Positions 36,267 to 44,438 of a stretch of DNA of 64,000 nucleotides are shown piece by piece. Made by a program: the position numbers and the translations under genes. Origin of the DNA: Mesorhizobium temperatum. GTDB taxonomy: Bacteria; Pseudomonadota; Alphaproteobacteria; Rhizobiales; Rhizobiaceae. The notes under the pieces were generated by a model. It worked only from the letters and a program-made list of their open reading frames with translations. It was not told where the DNA came from and searched no databases. The first letter of the stretch is position 1. The number at the start of each line of letters is the position of its first letter. Where the stretch lies: positions 434,001-498,000 of the forward strand of contig NZ_NPKJ01000068.1 of assembly GCF_002284575.1 (NCBI RefSeq), written 5' to 3'.

Positions 36267-36692
36267 ATGACAACACGTCCCAAAGTCCTCTACGCCAGCG
36301 AACCGGCCCTCGACGCAGCCGAGTTCCGCCGCGTGCTGGTGGAATCCGGCCTCGGCGTCACTCGACCCATCGATGACGGCGTCCGTCTGAAGGCGATGCT
36401 TGCCAATGCAGATCTGGTGTTGACGGCGCGCCTCGATGCGCCTGGCAAGCCGCTGATTGGCCTCGCCCGAGGCATCACCGACTTCTCATGGGTGTGCTAT
36501 ATTTCCGAGCTCGCCGTTTGCAAATCGGCGCAAGGGCTCGGCATCGGCAAGGGTCTGCTCGACGAAGCGCGGCGGCAGCTCGGACCATCCGTCGCCATCT
36601 CACTGATTTCCGTGCCCGATGCCGTCGGCTTCTACGAGCGGATCGGCATGGCGCGCATGCCCGACGCGTTCTGGTTCGGCCGCGAGCGCTGA
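36267..36692 (+). CDS. GNAT family N-acetyltransferase
   Basis: A 141-residue acetyltransferase with a complete GNAT core. ADLVLTARLDAPGKPLIGLARGITDFSWVCYISELAVCKSAQGLGIGKGLLDEARRQL supplies strand 4 and the CoA-binding loop (Q-G-L-G-I-G-K). The C-terminal VPDAVGFYERIGMARMPDAFWF is the typical strand-helix end. The acetylated substrate is unknown. A TTG start four codons upstream is possible, but ATG 36267 is preferred. It stands alone, next to a dispersed repeat. Confidence 0.87.
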   Translation: MTTRPKVLYASEPALDAAEFRRVLVESGLGVTRPIDDGVRLKAMLANADLVLTARLDAPGKPLIGLARGITDFSWVCYISELAVCKSAQGLGIGKGLLDEARRQLGPSVAISLISVPDAVGFYERIGMARMPDAFWFGRER

Positions 36693-36719
36693 CGGTCGCC
36701 TGTCGCGATCCTTCGCGCA

Positions 36720-36869
36720 CCCCTCTGTCCTGGCGGACATCTCCCCCACACGGGGGGAGATTAGCAGTTTCAGCGCCCCGCTCCCCCCTGCGACGAAGGA
36801 GGTTGGCGAAAGCGGTGGTGACAGCCAATCTCCCCACTCGTGGGGGAGATGTCCGGCAGGACAGAGGGG
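36720..36869. repeat. large inverted repeat, family B (CTCTGTCCTGCCGGACATCTCCCCC type)
   Basis: The arms 36720-36747 and 36842-36869 are reverse complements with one mismatch in 28 bases. The interior adds ACGAAGGAGGTTGGCGAAAGCGG. No gene is visible in the 36693-36919 gap. Confidence 0.8.
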
Positions 36870-36919
36870 GGCGCTGTCCCTCCAGCATCAAAAATCGCGG
36901 AGCGATCGCCGCCTTTCCC

Positions 36920-38086
36920 TCAGATCACATTCAATTCCCTGAAAGCCCGTCCCTCGGCGACGCGCTCATACCCAAACGCCGAGCAGTCCACCGTGCGGTA
37001 GCCGCCATGCACGATCAGCTCGGCCAGCGCCTTGCCGACGGCCGGCGCCTGCTGCAGGCCGTGTCCGGAAAAACCATTGGCGAAGAGAAAATTCTGCACC
37101 TGCGGATGCGGGCCGATCACCGCGTTCTGGTCGAGCGTGTTGTAGTCGTAATGGCCGGCCCAGGCGCGCGTCGGCTTGATCGCTTCGAAGGCGGGAATGC
37201 GGGTCGCCAGCACCGGCCAGATCACCTCTTCGAACAGCGGCCAGTCGGGCTCGAAATCGTCGGGATCGGCAGGGCCGTCGCCCTCTTCCGGTTCGGCCCC
37301 GCCGGTGATGTAGACCGAGCCCTCCGGTCTGACATAGATGCCGGTCGGATCGACCAGCAGCGGCATGTCGTCATATTTCTCGCGCGCCTCGAAGATGAAG
37401 ACGTTGCGCTTGCGCGGTTCCACCGGCAGCGCCGGTCCGGCCATCGCAGAAACCTTGCCGGCATTCGGCCCGGCGGCGTTTACGACGATGCCGGCCTCAA
37501 GCCGCTCGCCATTGTCGAGGCTGACGCTGGTGACGCGGTCGCCCTGCCGCTCGATGCCGGTCACATCAGCGGTGACGAAATCGATCTTTTTCTCGCGCAG
37601 CGCCTTGCGGAACAGCATCAGCATCGCATGCGCGTCGAACCAGCCCTCGCCCGTGCGGCCATAGGCGCCGGCGGTGATGCCCTCCGCCGACAGCCATGGA
37701 AACCGGCGGACGAGCGCCTCCGCATCCTCAAGCACGATGTCGGCGCCCTCGGCCAACTGCGTCTCGTGGTTGGCCTTAAGGATCGGCAATCCGTTCTCGC
37801 CGGCAAGGATGAGATAGCCGCCCTCGCGAAAGCCGATATCGGCGTCGGCCCCGAATTCTTCCGTCAGCCGCCGGAACAGTTTCAGCGTGAACTGCGACAG
37901 GCGGATGTTCTCGGGAATCGAAAACTGCTGGCGGATCGAAGCGCAGGACAGCGTCGTTGCCGAATGGGTGAATTGCGGGTCGCGCTCGACCAGCGCGATC
38001 GAGCCCGAAAAGCCTTCTTCGCGCAGATAATAGGCGATCGAGGAGCCGACGATGGCTCCACCGATGATGACGACGTCGTAGCGCAC
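36920..38086 (-). CDS. FAD-dependent oxidoreductase (DAO / sarcosine oxidase-like)
   Basis: A 388-residue flavoenzyme of the D-amino-acid oxidase superfamily. VRYDVVIIGGAIVGSSIAYYL binds FAD, the HSATTLSCASIRQQFS region covers the isoalloxazine ring, and the C-terminal FLFANGFSGHGLQQAPAVG is the usual glycine-rich closing motif. It probably oxidises an amino acid or N-methyl amine. The start is GTG 38086 with GGAGA upstream; the longer frame to 38164 runs through a dispersed palindrome. It lies downstream of the DUF4173-two-component genes on the same strand, separated by that palindrome. Confidence 0.88.
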   Translation of the reverse strand: MRYDVVIIGGAIVGSSIAYYLREEGFSGSIALVERDPQFTHSATTLSCASIRQQFSIPENIRLSQFTLKLFRRLTEEFGADADIGFREGGYLILAGENGLPILKANHETQLAEGADIVLEDAEALVRRFPWLSAEGITAGAYGRTGEGWFDAHAMLMLFRKALREKKIDFVTADVTGIERQGDRVTSVSLDNGERLEAGIVVNAAGPNAGKVSAMAGPALPVEPRKRNVFIFEAREKYDDMPLLVDPTGIYVRPEGSVYITGGAEPEEGDGPADPDDFEPDWPLFEEVIWPVLATRIPAFEAIKPTRAWAGHYDYNTLDQNAVIGPHPQVQNFLFANGFSGHGLQQAPAVGKALAELIVHGGYRTVDCSAFGYERVAEGRAFRELNVI

Positions 38087-38107
38087 TTTTTCGATTCTCC
38101 AGTTCCA

Positions 38108-38156
38108 GAGTATGATTCCGAAAAGCGGGTACCGGTTTTCGGAAAAGATCACGCTC
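38108..38156. repeat. dispersed palindrome, family C
   Basis: GAG...CTC ends enclose CCGAAAA and TTTTCGG around GGTACC. It separates the histidine kinase gene from the FAD oxidoreductase. Confidence 0.7.
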
Positions 38157-38160
38157 CAAT

Positions 38161-39732
38161 TCATACAGCCGGCAGGATGATCTCGAAGCGCGTGCCGCGC
38201 TCGGAGTCAACCAGCCGGATCGTGCCATCATGCGCTTTCAGGAGGGCCAGTACGATGCCGAGGCCCATGCCGGTGCCGCCTGAATCGCGGCGCGTGGTGA
38301 AGAATGGCTCAAAGATGCGCGCCCGGTTGCTGGGCGAAATGCCGGCGCCGTCGTCGCTCAGTTGGACAATCGCCTTGCCGTCCGTACTCGCCGCCGTAAT
38401 GGAAACGAGCGTCGCGCCATGCCGCGCCGAATTGTCGATGAGATTGGCAAGCACGATCGCCGCGTTCTCGGCCGAGATGCGCAGCCCGATCTCGCCGCCG
38501 GCCTCGACACGAATTGCCAGCCTGTCCTCGGCCGGCAGCAGCGCCAGCGCGGCGCCAATCGATATGCTTTCGCCGCCGGGCGCGAGATTCTCGGCGCGCG
38601 CCAGGTCGAGCAGACGGCGCACCAGAAGGTTGAGCCGTTCGGCATCGGTGACGATATTGTCCGAAAAGCGCCGCCGCTCGGCCTCGTCCATTGCGCTACC
38701 GGAATCGCGCAGCAGTTCGGCCGCACCCTGGATCGCCGTCAGCGGCGATTTAAGCTCGTGCGAGACATGGGTGGCGAAGGTCTGGATGCTGTCCGACCGC
38801 GCATGCAGCTTTTCGGCCATGTCGAGGAAGGCATCGGAAAGTGCTGCCATCTCGCGCGTGCCGTGATGGTCGAGCGGCCTGATGGCTTCGCGGTCGCCAG
38901 CGGCGATGCGCCTTGTCCGTTCCATCAGCGCGTAGATCGGCCGGCTGACGGCGCGCAGGAAGACCAGGGCGATGAGCAGCGTGCCGCCGAGGATGGCGAT
39001 CGCCGCCAGCACCACCTTGCCGCGCTCGCCATAGAGATGCTTGACGATGTTGTTCGGCGTTCGCGACAGATAGACCACGCCGGCGACCTTGCCGCCGACC
39101 GCGACCGGCAGGGCGACGAAGACGCGGACTCTTGTGCCGCGGCTGACCGAATAGAGCGATGGTGGCGGCTCGTCTGAGATCCTCTGCCGGAGCGCGCTGG
39201 CATAGCGGCCGGCCAGCGCCTGGCGAACCTCCTCGACAGCGCCGAGCGACAGGCCGACCTCTTCGCGCCCGGCGATGACGACGCCTTTCGCGTCGAGCAG
39301 CCGAAAGCCGGCAAGCGTGGTTTTCTGCGTCTCGGCAAGAATGCCCGACAGCCGCGCCCCGATCGCCGCGAAGGCGGGATCGACGATGGCGGCCGTCGCC
39401 GCGGGCCGGGTCGCCAGAACCCTGTCGGAGGCGAGATCGAGGCGCGGCTCGATCGGCCGGTAGGGAGAGTTCGGATCGCTGGCACTGTCGGCAGGCACGA
39501 CCGCGCCGAGCCTCTCGGCCGGGATGCCGGCGGCGCGGACCTCTTGCGCATAGATGGCGGCAAGGGCGGCACCTTGCGCGATCAGCTCGGCCTCGGTCTG
39601 GCGGATCAGCTGGTTGTCGTAGAGCCGGAAGAAGAACAGGCCGACCAGCGGCAGCGCCATCACCATGATCAGGATGGCAACAACGACCGTGGCGAGGCGC
39701 GGCCGCCATTTCTGGGCCGTCACGCGCCGCAC
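38161..39732 (-). CDS. sensor histidine kinase, CreC-like architecture
   Basis: A 523-residue membrane sensor kinase. Helix 1 covers residues 13-35. A large periplasmic domain of about 200 residues follows, with ASDPNSPYRPIEPRLDL and LLDAKGVVIAGREEVGL, the latter like a PDC/CACHE sensor. Helix 2 is near residue 245, then a HAMP domain, then the H-box HVSHELKSPLTAI with phospho-acceptor His325. The N, G1 and G2 boxes (IDNSARHG, DDGAGI, GTGMGLG) are present. GTG 39732 overlaps the regulator's stop; GTG 39723 (GTGA) is an equally good start. Its cognate regulator is the gene just upstream. Confidence 0.92.
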   Translation of the reverse strand: MRRVTAQKWRPRLATVVVAILIMVMALPLVGLFFFRLYDNQLIRQTEAELIAQGAALAAIYAQEVRAAGIPAERLGAVVPADSASDPNSPYRPIEPRLDLASDRVLATRPAATAAIVDPAFAAIGARLSGILAETQKTTLAGFRLLDAKGVVIAGREEVGLSLGAVEEVRQALAGRYASALRQRISDEPPPSLYSVSRGTRVRVFVALPVAVGGKVAGVVYLSRTPNNIVKHLYGERGKVVLAAIAILGGTLLIALVFLRAVSRPIYALMERTRRIAAGDREAIRPLDHHGTREMAALSDAFLDMAEKLHARSDSIQTFATHVSHELKSPLTAIQGAAELLRDSGSAMDEAERRRFSDNIVTDAERLNLLVRRLLDLARAENLAPGGESISIGAALALLPAEDRLAIRVEAGGEIGLRISAENAAIVLANLIDNSARHGATLVSITAASTDGKAIVQLSDDGAGISPSNRARIFEPFFTTRRDSGGTGMGLGIVLALLKAHDGTIRLVDSERGTRFEIILPAV

Positions 39733-40415
39733 CTGCCCAGCCGGAAGCCGACGCCATGCACGGTCTCGATCGCATCCGTGCAGCCGGCCGCCGCCAGCTT
39801 GGCGCGGATGTTGCGGATATGGCTGTCGACGGTGCGGTCGGCGACATGGATGTTGCCGGCATAGGCATTGGCCATCACCATGTCGCGCCCAAGCACATGC
39901 GCCGGGCGTGCCAGAAACCCTTTCAGAATGGCGAATTCGATCGAGGTCAGCACCAGCGGCCTGCCGTCGAAGCTGGCGGCGTGGCTGGCCGGCAGCAAAG
40001 CCAGCCTGCCATGCGAGAATTGCCTGTCGTCGGCCTGTTCGGCCTTTGTCGGGCGAGCGCGCCGCAGGATGACGTTGACGCGGGCGACCAGCTCGCGCGG
40101 GCTGAACGGCTTGGTGACATAGTCGTCGCCACCCATTTCGAGCCCGAGGATGCGGTCGATCTCTTCATCGCGCGCGGACAGGAACAGCACCGGCACATCG
40201 GATAGATGCCGCAGCCGCCGGCAGACCTCCAGCCCGTCCATCTCCGGCATGCCGATATCGAGCACGACAAGATCGGGCGCGCGGCGCTCGATCGCCTGCA
40301 ACGCGGCGGCGCCGTCGGCTACTGCAACCGTTTTCATGCCGGCCTTTTCGAGTGCGAAGCAGATGATTTCGCGGATGTGCGGATCGTCTTCGGCGACTAG
40401 GATGTTATGCGGCAT
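39720..40415 (-). CDS. OmpR/PhoB family response regulator, CreB-like
   Basis: A 231-residue transcription factor. The receiver domain has the acidic pair in AEDDP, phospho-acceptor Asp53 in VVLDIGMPEMDG, and Lys in YVTKPFSPRELVAR. The winged-helix domain follows, with NAYAGNIHVADRTVDSHIRNIRAKLAAAG and HGVGFRLG. Its ATG is three bases after the DUF4173 stop, and its own stop overlaps the kinase start by 13 bp, so all three genes are tightly coupled. The target genes and signal are unknown. Confidence 0.93.
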   Translation of the reverse strand: MPHNILVAEDDPHIREIICFALEKAGMKTVAVADGAAALQAIERRAPDLVVLDIGMPEMDGLEVCRRLRHLSDVPVLFLSARDEEIDRILGLEMGGDDYVTKPFSPRELVARVNVILRRARPTKAEQADDRQFSHGRLALLPASHAASFDGRPLVLTSIEFAILKGFLARPAHVLGRDMVMANAYAGNIHVADRTVDSHIRNIRAKLAAAGCTDAIETVHGVGFRLGRCGA

Positions 40416-40418
40416 CAG

Positions 40419-41963
40419 TCAGCGGCCCGGCACGAAGGGTTCGGAGCCCTGAGGAACCACGAACGGGACACGTGTGTCGAGAGTGCGGCTGAGCCGCCAG
40501 TCGCGAAAGCTCCAGGCGCGCCAGTTTTCTTGGCCGGCGCGGTAGCGGGCCTCGTCCTGCCCAAGCAAACGGGCGAGTTCGCGGTAGGAGGGAACGCTGG
40601 CCGCATTCGTGTTGCCCTGATGCTCGAGGAAGCGATCGAGCGCCGGCCAGGCGCTGGGACCGAGCGAACGCAGATACCAGAAATCGAGCTCGGTGCCCTG
40701 GCCGGTCATTTCGAATGAGTGCTCGACATTGTAATTGGCGATCAGTGCGGCAAAGTTGATGAACGAGCAGGCATAAAGCGTCGCCGATAGCGTCAGAAGA
40801 TTGGCGGAAAGCAGCCATTCATTGGATTTTTCGAGCGCAATGCGGGCGATGATCAGGGCGAGACCCGCCGCCACCAATCCCATCCAAACGAACGCGGCGA
40901 CGCGCCAGTAGGTCAGCGCATAGATACCGATATAGAGGTCGAGGCGCAGGATCGAGGAGATGACCAGAACAATGTTCTGCGCCACCCAGACATAGACCAG
41001 CCGGCGGATGAACGGATCGCCGGAGGTCGTGCTGCCCGGCCGCAACGCCGCCAGGACGAAACCTGCGGCCAGCAGCGCGGTGACGATCAAGGGATAGGCG
41101 CCGCGATGCGCATAGGCGGCATAGGTCAGCCCGTCGGGAAGCGCGACGCCGCCCCACAGATAGGTGGCGTCGAGTGCGGTCTGCACCACGAACAGGATGT
41201 TGAAGACGACCAGCGCGCGAAGAATGGCGGCCTTGCCGAAGACGATGTCCTCGATAGCCTTGGCGGGTTTTGTCGTCGTCACCCCGAGGGGGATAGGCAA
41301 CGTAAGATGCGCAATGCGGCGCAAAAAGCGCGGCAGGCGCGGGCGCAGAAAGACCCAGACGCCGGCAAGCATGAACAGCCAGAAGGCCAGCCGCGGCAGC
41401 TGGATGAGGTCGAGCAGTGCGAGGAGATCGATCAGCGACAGCCAGTATTCGATTACCGGATTGGCGGCGCCGAACAGCGCCAGAAACACTGCGCCCAGGG
41501 TCAGCGGCATGATCCAGACCGCGATCGCCGCAACATGGACGCGCCGCCGGCCCAACCGCCGTGCCGCCTTGCGCCAGCGGAAGAAATCGTGGACGAACCG
41601 GAAGGGTGCTGCGAGCAGGAAGAGCGCGACCTGGCCGGCAATGCGGGCAGCGCCGCGCCGCAGCCGCCCGACCAGCGAAAGCGCAAAGACGGCCATCGCC
41701 ACCAGCCCGATCGCGACGGACAGCGCACTGACATTTTCGATAAGCGGCAGCAGCCCGACAAGCAAGGCAGCGGACCCGAGGCCGCGGGCGCTGAGCGCCG
41801 ACGGCTGGATCGCCGCGGCTGCGGCCGCAAGCGTGATGCCGAACAGGAAAAACGTGATGCCGACGGGCTGCCCATAGAAGAAGAAATCCGCCAGCGCGGC
41901 AAGCAGAACGGCAACGCCGAATCGCGCGCAATAGCTCGGCGCGGCCGTAAGGAACGATGTCAT
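40419..41963 (-). CDS. DUF4173 polytopic membrane protein
   Basis: A 514-residue integral membrane protein with about ten to twelve hydrophobic segments up to residue 420. It ends with a soluble tail of about 90 residues that contains WYLRSLGPSAWPALDRFLEHQGN. The pattern NILFVVQTALDATYLWGGVALPDGLTYAAYAHRGAYPLIVTALLAAGFVL is characteristic of DUF4173. No enzymatic motif is evident. It heads the operon with a CreBC-like two-component system, so it could be a sensor accessory (the place held by CreD in enterobacteria) or a transporter. This is inference. ATG 41963 is chosen. Confidence 0.87.
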   Translation of the reverse strand: MTSFLTAAPSYCARFGVAVLLAALADFFFYGQPVGITFFLFGITLAAAAAAIQPSALSARGLGSAALLVGLLPLIENVSALSVAIGLVAMAVFALSLVGRLRRGAARIAGQVALFLLAAPFRFVHDFFRWRKAARRLGRRRVHVAAIAVWIMPLTLGAVFLALFGAANPVIEYWLSLIDLLALLDLIQLPRLAFWLFMLAGVWVFLRPRLPRFLRRIAHLTLPIPLGVTTTKPAKAIEDIVFGKAAILRALVVFNILFVVQTALDATYLWGGVALPDGLTYAAYAHRGAYPLIVTALLAAGFVLAALRPGSTTSGDPFIRRLVYVWVAQNIVLVISSILRLDLYIGIYALTYWRVAAFVWMGLVAAGLALIIARIALEKSNEWLLSANLLTLSATLYACSFINFAALIANYNVEHSFEMTGQGTELDFWYLRSLGPSAWPALDRFLEHQGNTNAASVPSYRELARLLGQDEARYRAGQENWRAWSFRDWRLSRTLDTRVPFVVPQGSEPFVPGR

Positions 41964-42547
41964 GATCGGATTTTCTCGGCGGCTTTGATCCGGCTGGCAT
42001 ACCGGGCCGGAGATTTGCGGATGAAGGGGAAGAGGGTCGCCGAACCATGCGGCCGGGGTGGATCGACGAGCCACCAACCGTCATTGCGGAGCCGATAAGG
42101 CAGGAACCAACGGGGCTTTTCTCGCTCTTGCATACCGCCTGTATCGCCGGCCGAAATGAGGGCAGCGGGGCGCGTCGGAGGAGATTTTCGGGAGTTTTAT
42201 GCAGTTTTCGTGCAGGTCAGGCAATCACTTCAGGTTTGAATCCGCCCCGTCACCCTTTCCGGGCGCTTGCGCTGCCCCTCACCTGCCTGCCGGCATCCTC
42301 TCCCCGTGTAGTGACGGGGAGAGGGGTGCTCTCATCGCCGGTTTCGCCAATCACCAGCGTTGCAAGAATGGCGCCGAGGCTGCGCCAGCCACTTCTCCCC
42401 GTCACTATACGGGGAGAAGTGGCCGGCAGGGCGATGAGGGGCGGCGCCAACTTCGACGATTGGCTCATATCCAATACAAGCTATGACTGTCCGAAGCGAT
42501 TGCCCTGCGTGCTTGCCTCGACCGGCCGCAGGCGGCATAGATCTGAG
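41964..42547. other. 584-bp gap upstream of the CoA-ester lyase gene
   Basis: No gene is visible. The last 280 bases hold a family A repeat (42269-42449). The first 300 bases are the upstream region of the DUF4173 operon and show no clear hairpin or promoter. The open frame from 42047 into the lyase is a repeat read-through. Confidence 0.55.
42269..42449. repeat. palindromic repeat, family A
   Basis: GCGCTGCCCCTCA (left) and TGAGGGGCGGCGC (right) arms each carry a CTCCCCGT...ACGGGGAG hairpin. The interior (ATCGCCGGTTTCGCCAATC) resembles that of the copy at 19922. Confidence 0.85.
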
Positions 42548-43417
42548 ATGACTGAAACCTACCGCCCGCGCCGCTCGGTGCTTTACGTCCCGGCCTCGAA
42601 CGACAAGGCGCTGGCCAAGATCTCGTCGCTGGCCTGCGATGCCGTCATCATCGATCTCGAAGATGCCGTCGCCCCGGCCGAGAAGGTTTCCGCGCGGGAA
42701 AAACTGGCCGGCATCTTCGCCAATCGCCCCGGCCGGCGCTGCGAGATGGCCGTTCGCATCAACCCGCTCTCCAGCGAATGGGGCGCCGACGATTTGCTGG
42801 CTGCGGCACGCTGCGTGCCCGACGCCATCCTGCTGCCCAAGGTCGACACGCCGCGCGATGTTTTGGAATCCGGCGACGTCCTCGACGACAATTTTTCACC
42901 CGACGAGGTGAAACTATGGGCGATGATCGAAACGCCCAAGGCTCTGCTCAACATCGGACCGATTGCCGAGCTTGGCCGCGATCCGGCCTCGCGGCTGGTC
43001 TGTTTCGTTGCCGGAACGAACGATCTGGTCAAGGAGACCGGCATTCTCGACCGGCGCTATCTCACACCGTGGCTGATGCAGATGGTGCTCGCCGCGCGCG
43101 CCGGCGGCCTCGACCTGCTCGATGGTGTCTTCAACGATTTTCGCGATCTGGACGCTTTTGCGCGCGAATGCGGGGAAGCGGCCGCCATGGGGTTCGACGG
43201 CAAGTCGCTGATCCACCCGGCTCAAATCGATGCCGCGAACCGGGCCTTCGCGCCATCTGCCGGAGCAGTGGCCGAGGCGCGCTCGGTGAAGGAGGCCTTC
43301 GCGCTTGCCGAAAATGCCGGCAGGCAAGTGATTGCGCTGAATGGAAAAATGGTCGAGCGGCTGCATCTGGCGCAGGCCGAAAAACTGCTGGCGAAGGCGG
43401 CCGCCATCGGGGCATGA
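42548..43417 (+). CDS. HpcH/HpaI aldolase/citrate lyase family (CoA-ester lyase)
   Basis: A 289-residue beta-barrel enzyme of the CitE/malyl-CoA lyase superfamily. RPRRSVLYVPASNDKAL, DAVIIDLEDAVAP with the metal-binding Asp/Glu, and GFDGKSLIHPAQI near residue 217 are diagnostic. It may cleave or hydrolyse malyl- or citramalyl-CoA type thioesters. The exact substrate is open, since neighbouring genes give no hint. The frame extends upstream through a repeat, but ATG 42548 is the normal start. DUF1737 follows 26 bases after its stop. Confidence 0.9.
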   Translation: MTETYRPRRSVLYVPASNDKALAKISSLACDAVIIDLEDAVAPAEKVSAREKLAGIFANRPGRRCEMAVRINPLSSEWGADDLLAAARCVPDAILLPKVDTPRDVLESGDVLDDNFSPDEVKLWAMIETPKALLNIGPIAELGRDPASRLVCFVAGTNDLVKETGILDRRYLTPWLMQMVLAARAGGLDLLDGVFNDFRDLDAFARECGEAAAMGFDGKSLIHPAQIDAANRAFAPSAGAVAEARSVKEAFALAENAGRQVIALNGKMVERLHLAQAEKLLAKAAAIGA

Positions 43418-43443
43418 TTGGCAACTCACGACAGGAATGAAAA

Positions 43444-43650
43444 ATGAAACTCTACCGCTTTCTGTCCGGTCCGGACGATTCCAGCTTCTGCCACAAGGTG
43501 ACGGCAGCGCTGAACAAGGGCTGGCACCTGTTCGGCTCGCCGACCTATTCCTACGACATGGAGGCCAAGGCCATGCGCTGCGGCCAGGCCGTGGTGAAGG
43601 ATATCGAGGGTCAGGAATACGGGCCCAACACCAAGCTCAGCGATTGGTAG
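43444..43650 (+). CDS. DUF1737 small protein
   Basis: A 68-residue soluble protein. MKLYRFLSGPDDSSFCHKVTAALNKGWHLFGSPTYSYD matches DUF1737, a small family whose fold recalls DUF4177-type proteins (a short compact domain with a conserved GWxLxGxP motif, here GWHLFGSP). The function is unknown. ATG 43444 is preceded by AGGAATG. It is 26 bases downstream of the CoA-ester lyase and probably shares its transcript; the pairing occurs in other rhizobia, as recalled from family knowledge. Confidence 0.9.
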   Translation: MKLYRFLSGPDDSSFCHKVTAALNKGWHLFGSPTYSYDMEAKAMRCGQAVVKDIEGQEYGPNTKLSDW

Positions 43651-43675
43651 ATTTTGCAAAGCTCCGACGCAGGGG

Positions 43676-43839
43676 TGTGTTGAGATTCAGGTCAGGCCGC
43701 GCCGGAGTCGAAGACGGGCGCGAAGCGACCAGACTGGGTGGTTTCCCGAGAACCGGAGCGGAGCGTACTTTGGGTACGTGAGCACCGGAAGCGCAGGGAA
43801 CTGCCGTTCGCAGGCCGGCATCACCTGAATATCAACACA
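43676..43839. repeat. 164-bp MITE-like element with terminal inverted repeats
   Basis: Left end TGTGTTGAGATTCAGG and right end CCTGAATATCAACACA pair with one mismatch in 16, and the pairing continues with a few bulges. A central palindrome CGTACTTTGGGTACG is flanked by ACCGGAGCGGAG and GAGCACCGGAAG. It fills the gap between DUF1737 and the zincin gene and ends two bases from the latter's stop. No transposase is present. Confidence 0.65.
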
Positions 43840-43841
43840 GC

Positions 43842-44264
43842 CTACTCCGCCGCCTCTTCGATCCGCTCCATATCATCGTCCGACAGGCCGAAATGATGGC
43901 CGATCTCGTGGATCAGCACATGGGTGACGATGTCGCCCAGCGTCTCCTCGTTTTCGGCCCAGTAGTCGAGAATGGCGCGGCGGTAGAGCGTGACGCGGTT
44001 CGGCCCCTCGCCGGTCTGCGGATTCCAGCGCTCGGCGATGCCGCGCCCCTCGAACAGGCCGAGCAGATCGAAGGGCGTTTCCAGCGACAGATCGTCCATG
44101 ATCTCGTCGGTCGGGAATTCGGCGATCTGGATGACGATCTCGCCGGTCAGCTTGCGAAACTCCTCCGGCAGATGGGCGTAAGCTTCCAGCGCCAGGAACT
44201 CCATTTCCTCCATCGACGGCGAAAGCTGGTCGTGCCAGGTGCGGGTCTTGTAGATGCGGGCCAT
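43842..44264 (-). CDS. metallopeptidase family protein (zincin, DUF1025 type)
   Basis: A 140-residue cytoplasmic zincin. The motif HVLIHEIGHHFGLSDDDM gives HExxHxxGxxD with zinc ligands His119 and His123, catalytic Glu120 and a third ligand at Asp129. Preceding blocks are LSPSMEEMEFLALEAYAHLPEEFR and LLGLFEGRGIAER. This is the minimal single-domain metalloprotease family, also seen in Acel_2062-like proteins. The biological substrate is unknown. ATG 44264 is chosen (MARIYKTRTWHDQL); an ATG at 44288 in the same frame is less likely. The gene is divergent from imuA. Confidence 0.9.
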   Translation of the reverse strand: MARIYKTRTWHDQLSPSMEEMEFLALEAYAHLPEEFRKLTGEIVIQIAEFPTDEIMDDLSLETPFDLLGLFEGRGIAERWNPQTGEGPNRVTLYRRAILDYWAENEETLGDIVTHVLIHEIGHHFGLSDDDMERIEEAAE

Positions 44265-44399
44265 GCTTTGTCCTTCTGATCCCGGCATATAGGCTTTCGA
44301 GCCGGGCTCGGCAAATGGGCGGGTTGCCGCCTACGCGAGGGCAGGAATAAATTCCCCATGACTCCGCTTGACTCTTCGGCCGCCCTCTGGAATCCTAGA

Positions 44400-44414
44400 G
44401 AACATAACAGGAAC
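44400..44414 (+). promoter_or_regulatory. LexA (SOS) box upstream of imuA
   Basis: GAAC-ATAACAG-GAAC is the complement of the alphaproteobacterial LexA consensus GTTC-N7-GTTC. It lies 24 bases before the imuA ATG. A TTGACT at 44368 with a weak -10 near 44391 would place the box over the transcription start region. Confidence 0.8.
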
Positions 44415-44438
44415 AATTGTGAGTGGAAGCTGACCGTC

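Noticed and set aside
36475-38866. Long plus-strand frame opposite the FAD oxidoreductase and kinase genes
   Set aside because: It is the complement of two well-supported minus-strand genes and contains no domain.
42047-42547. In-frame extension of the CoA-ester lyase to 42047
   Set aside because: The extension runs through a dispersed repeat. ATG 42548 gives the conserved N-terminus.
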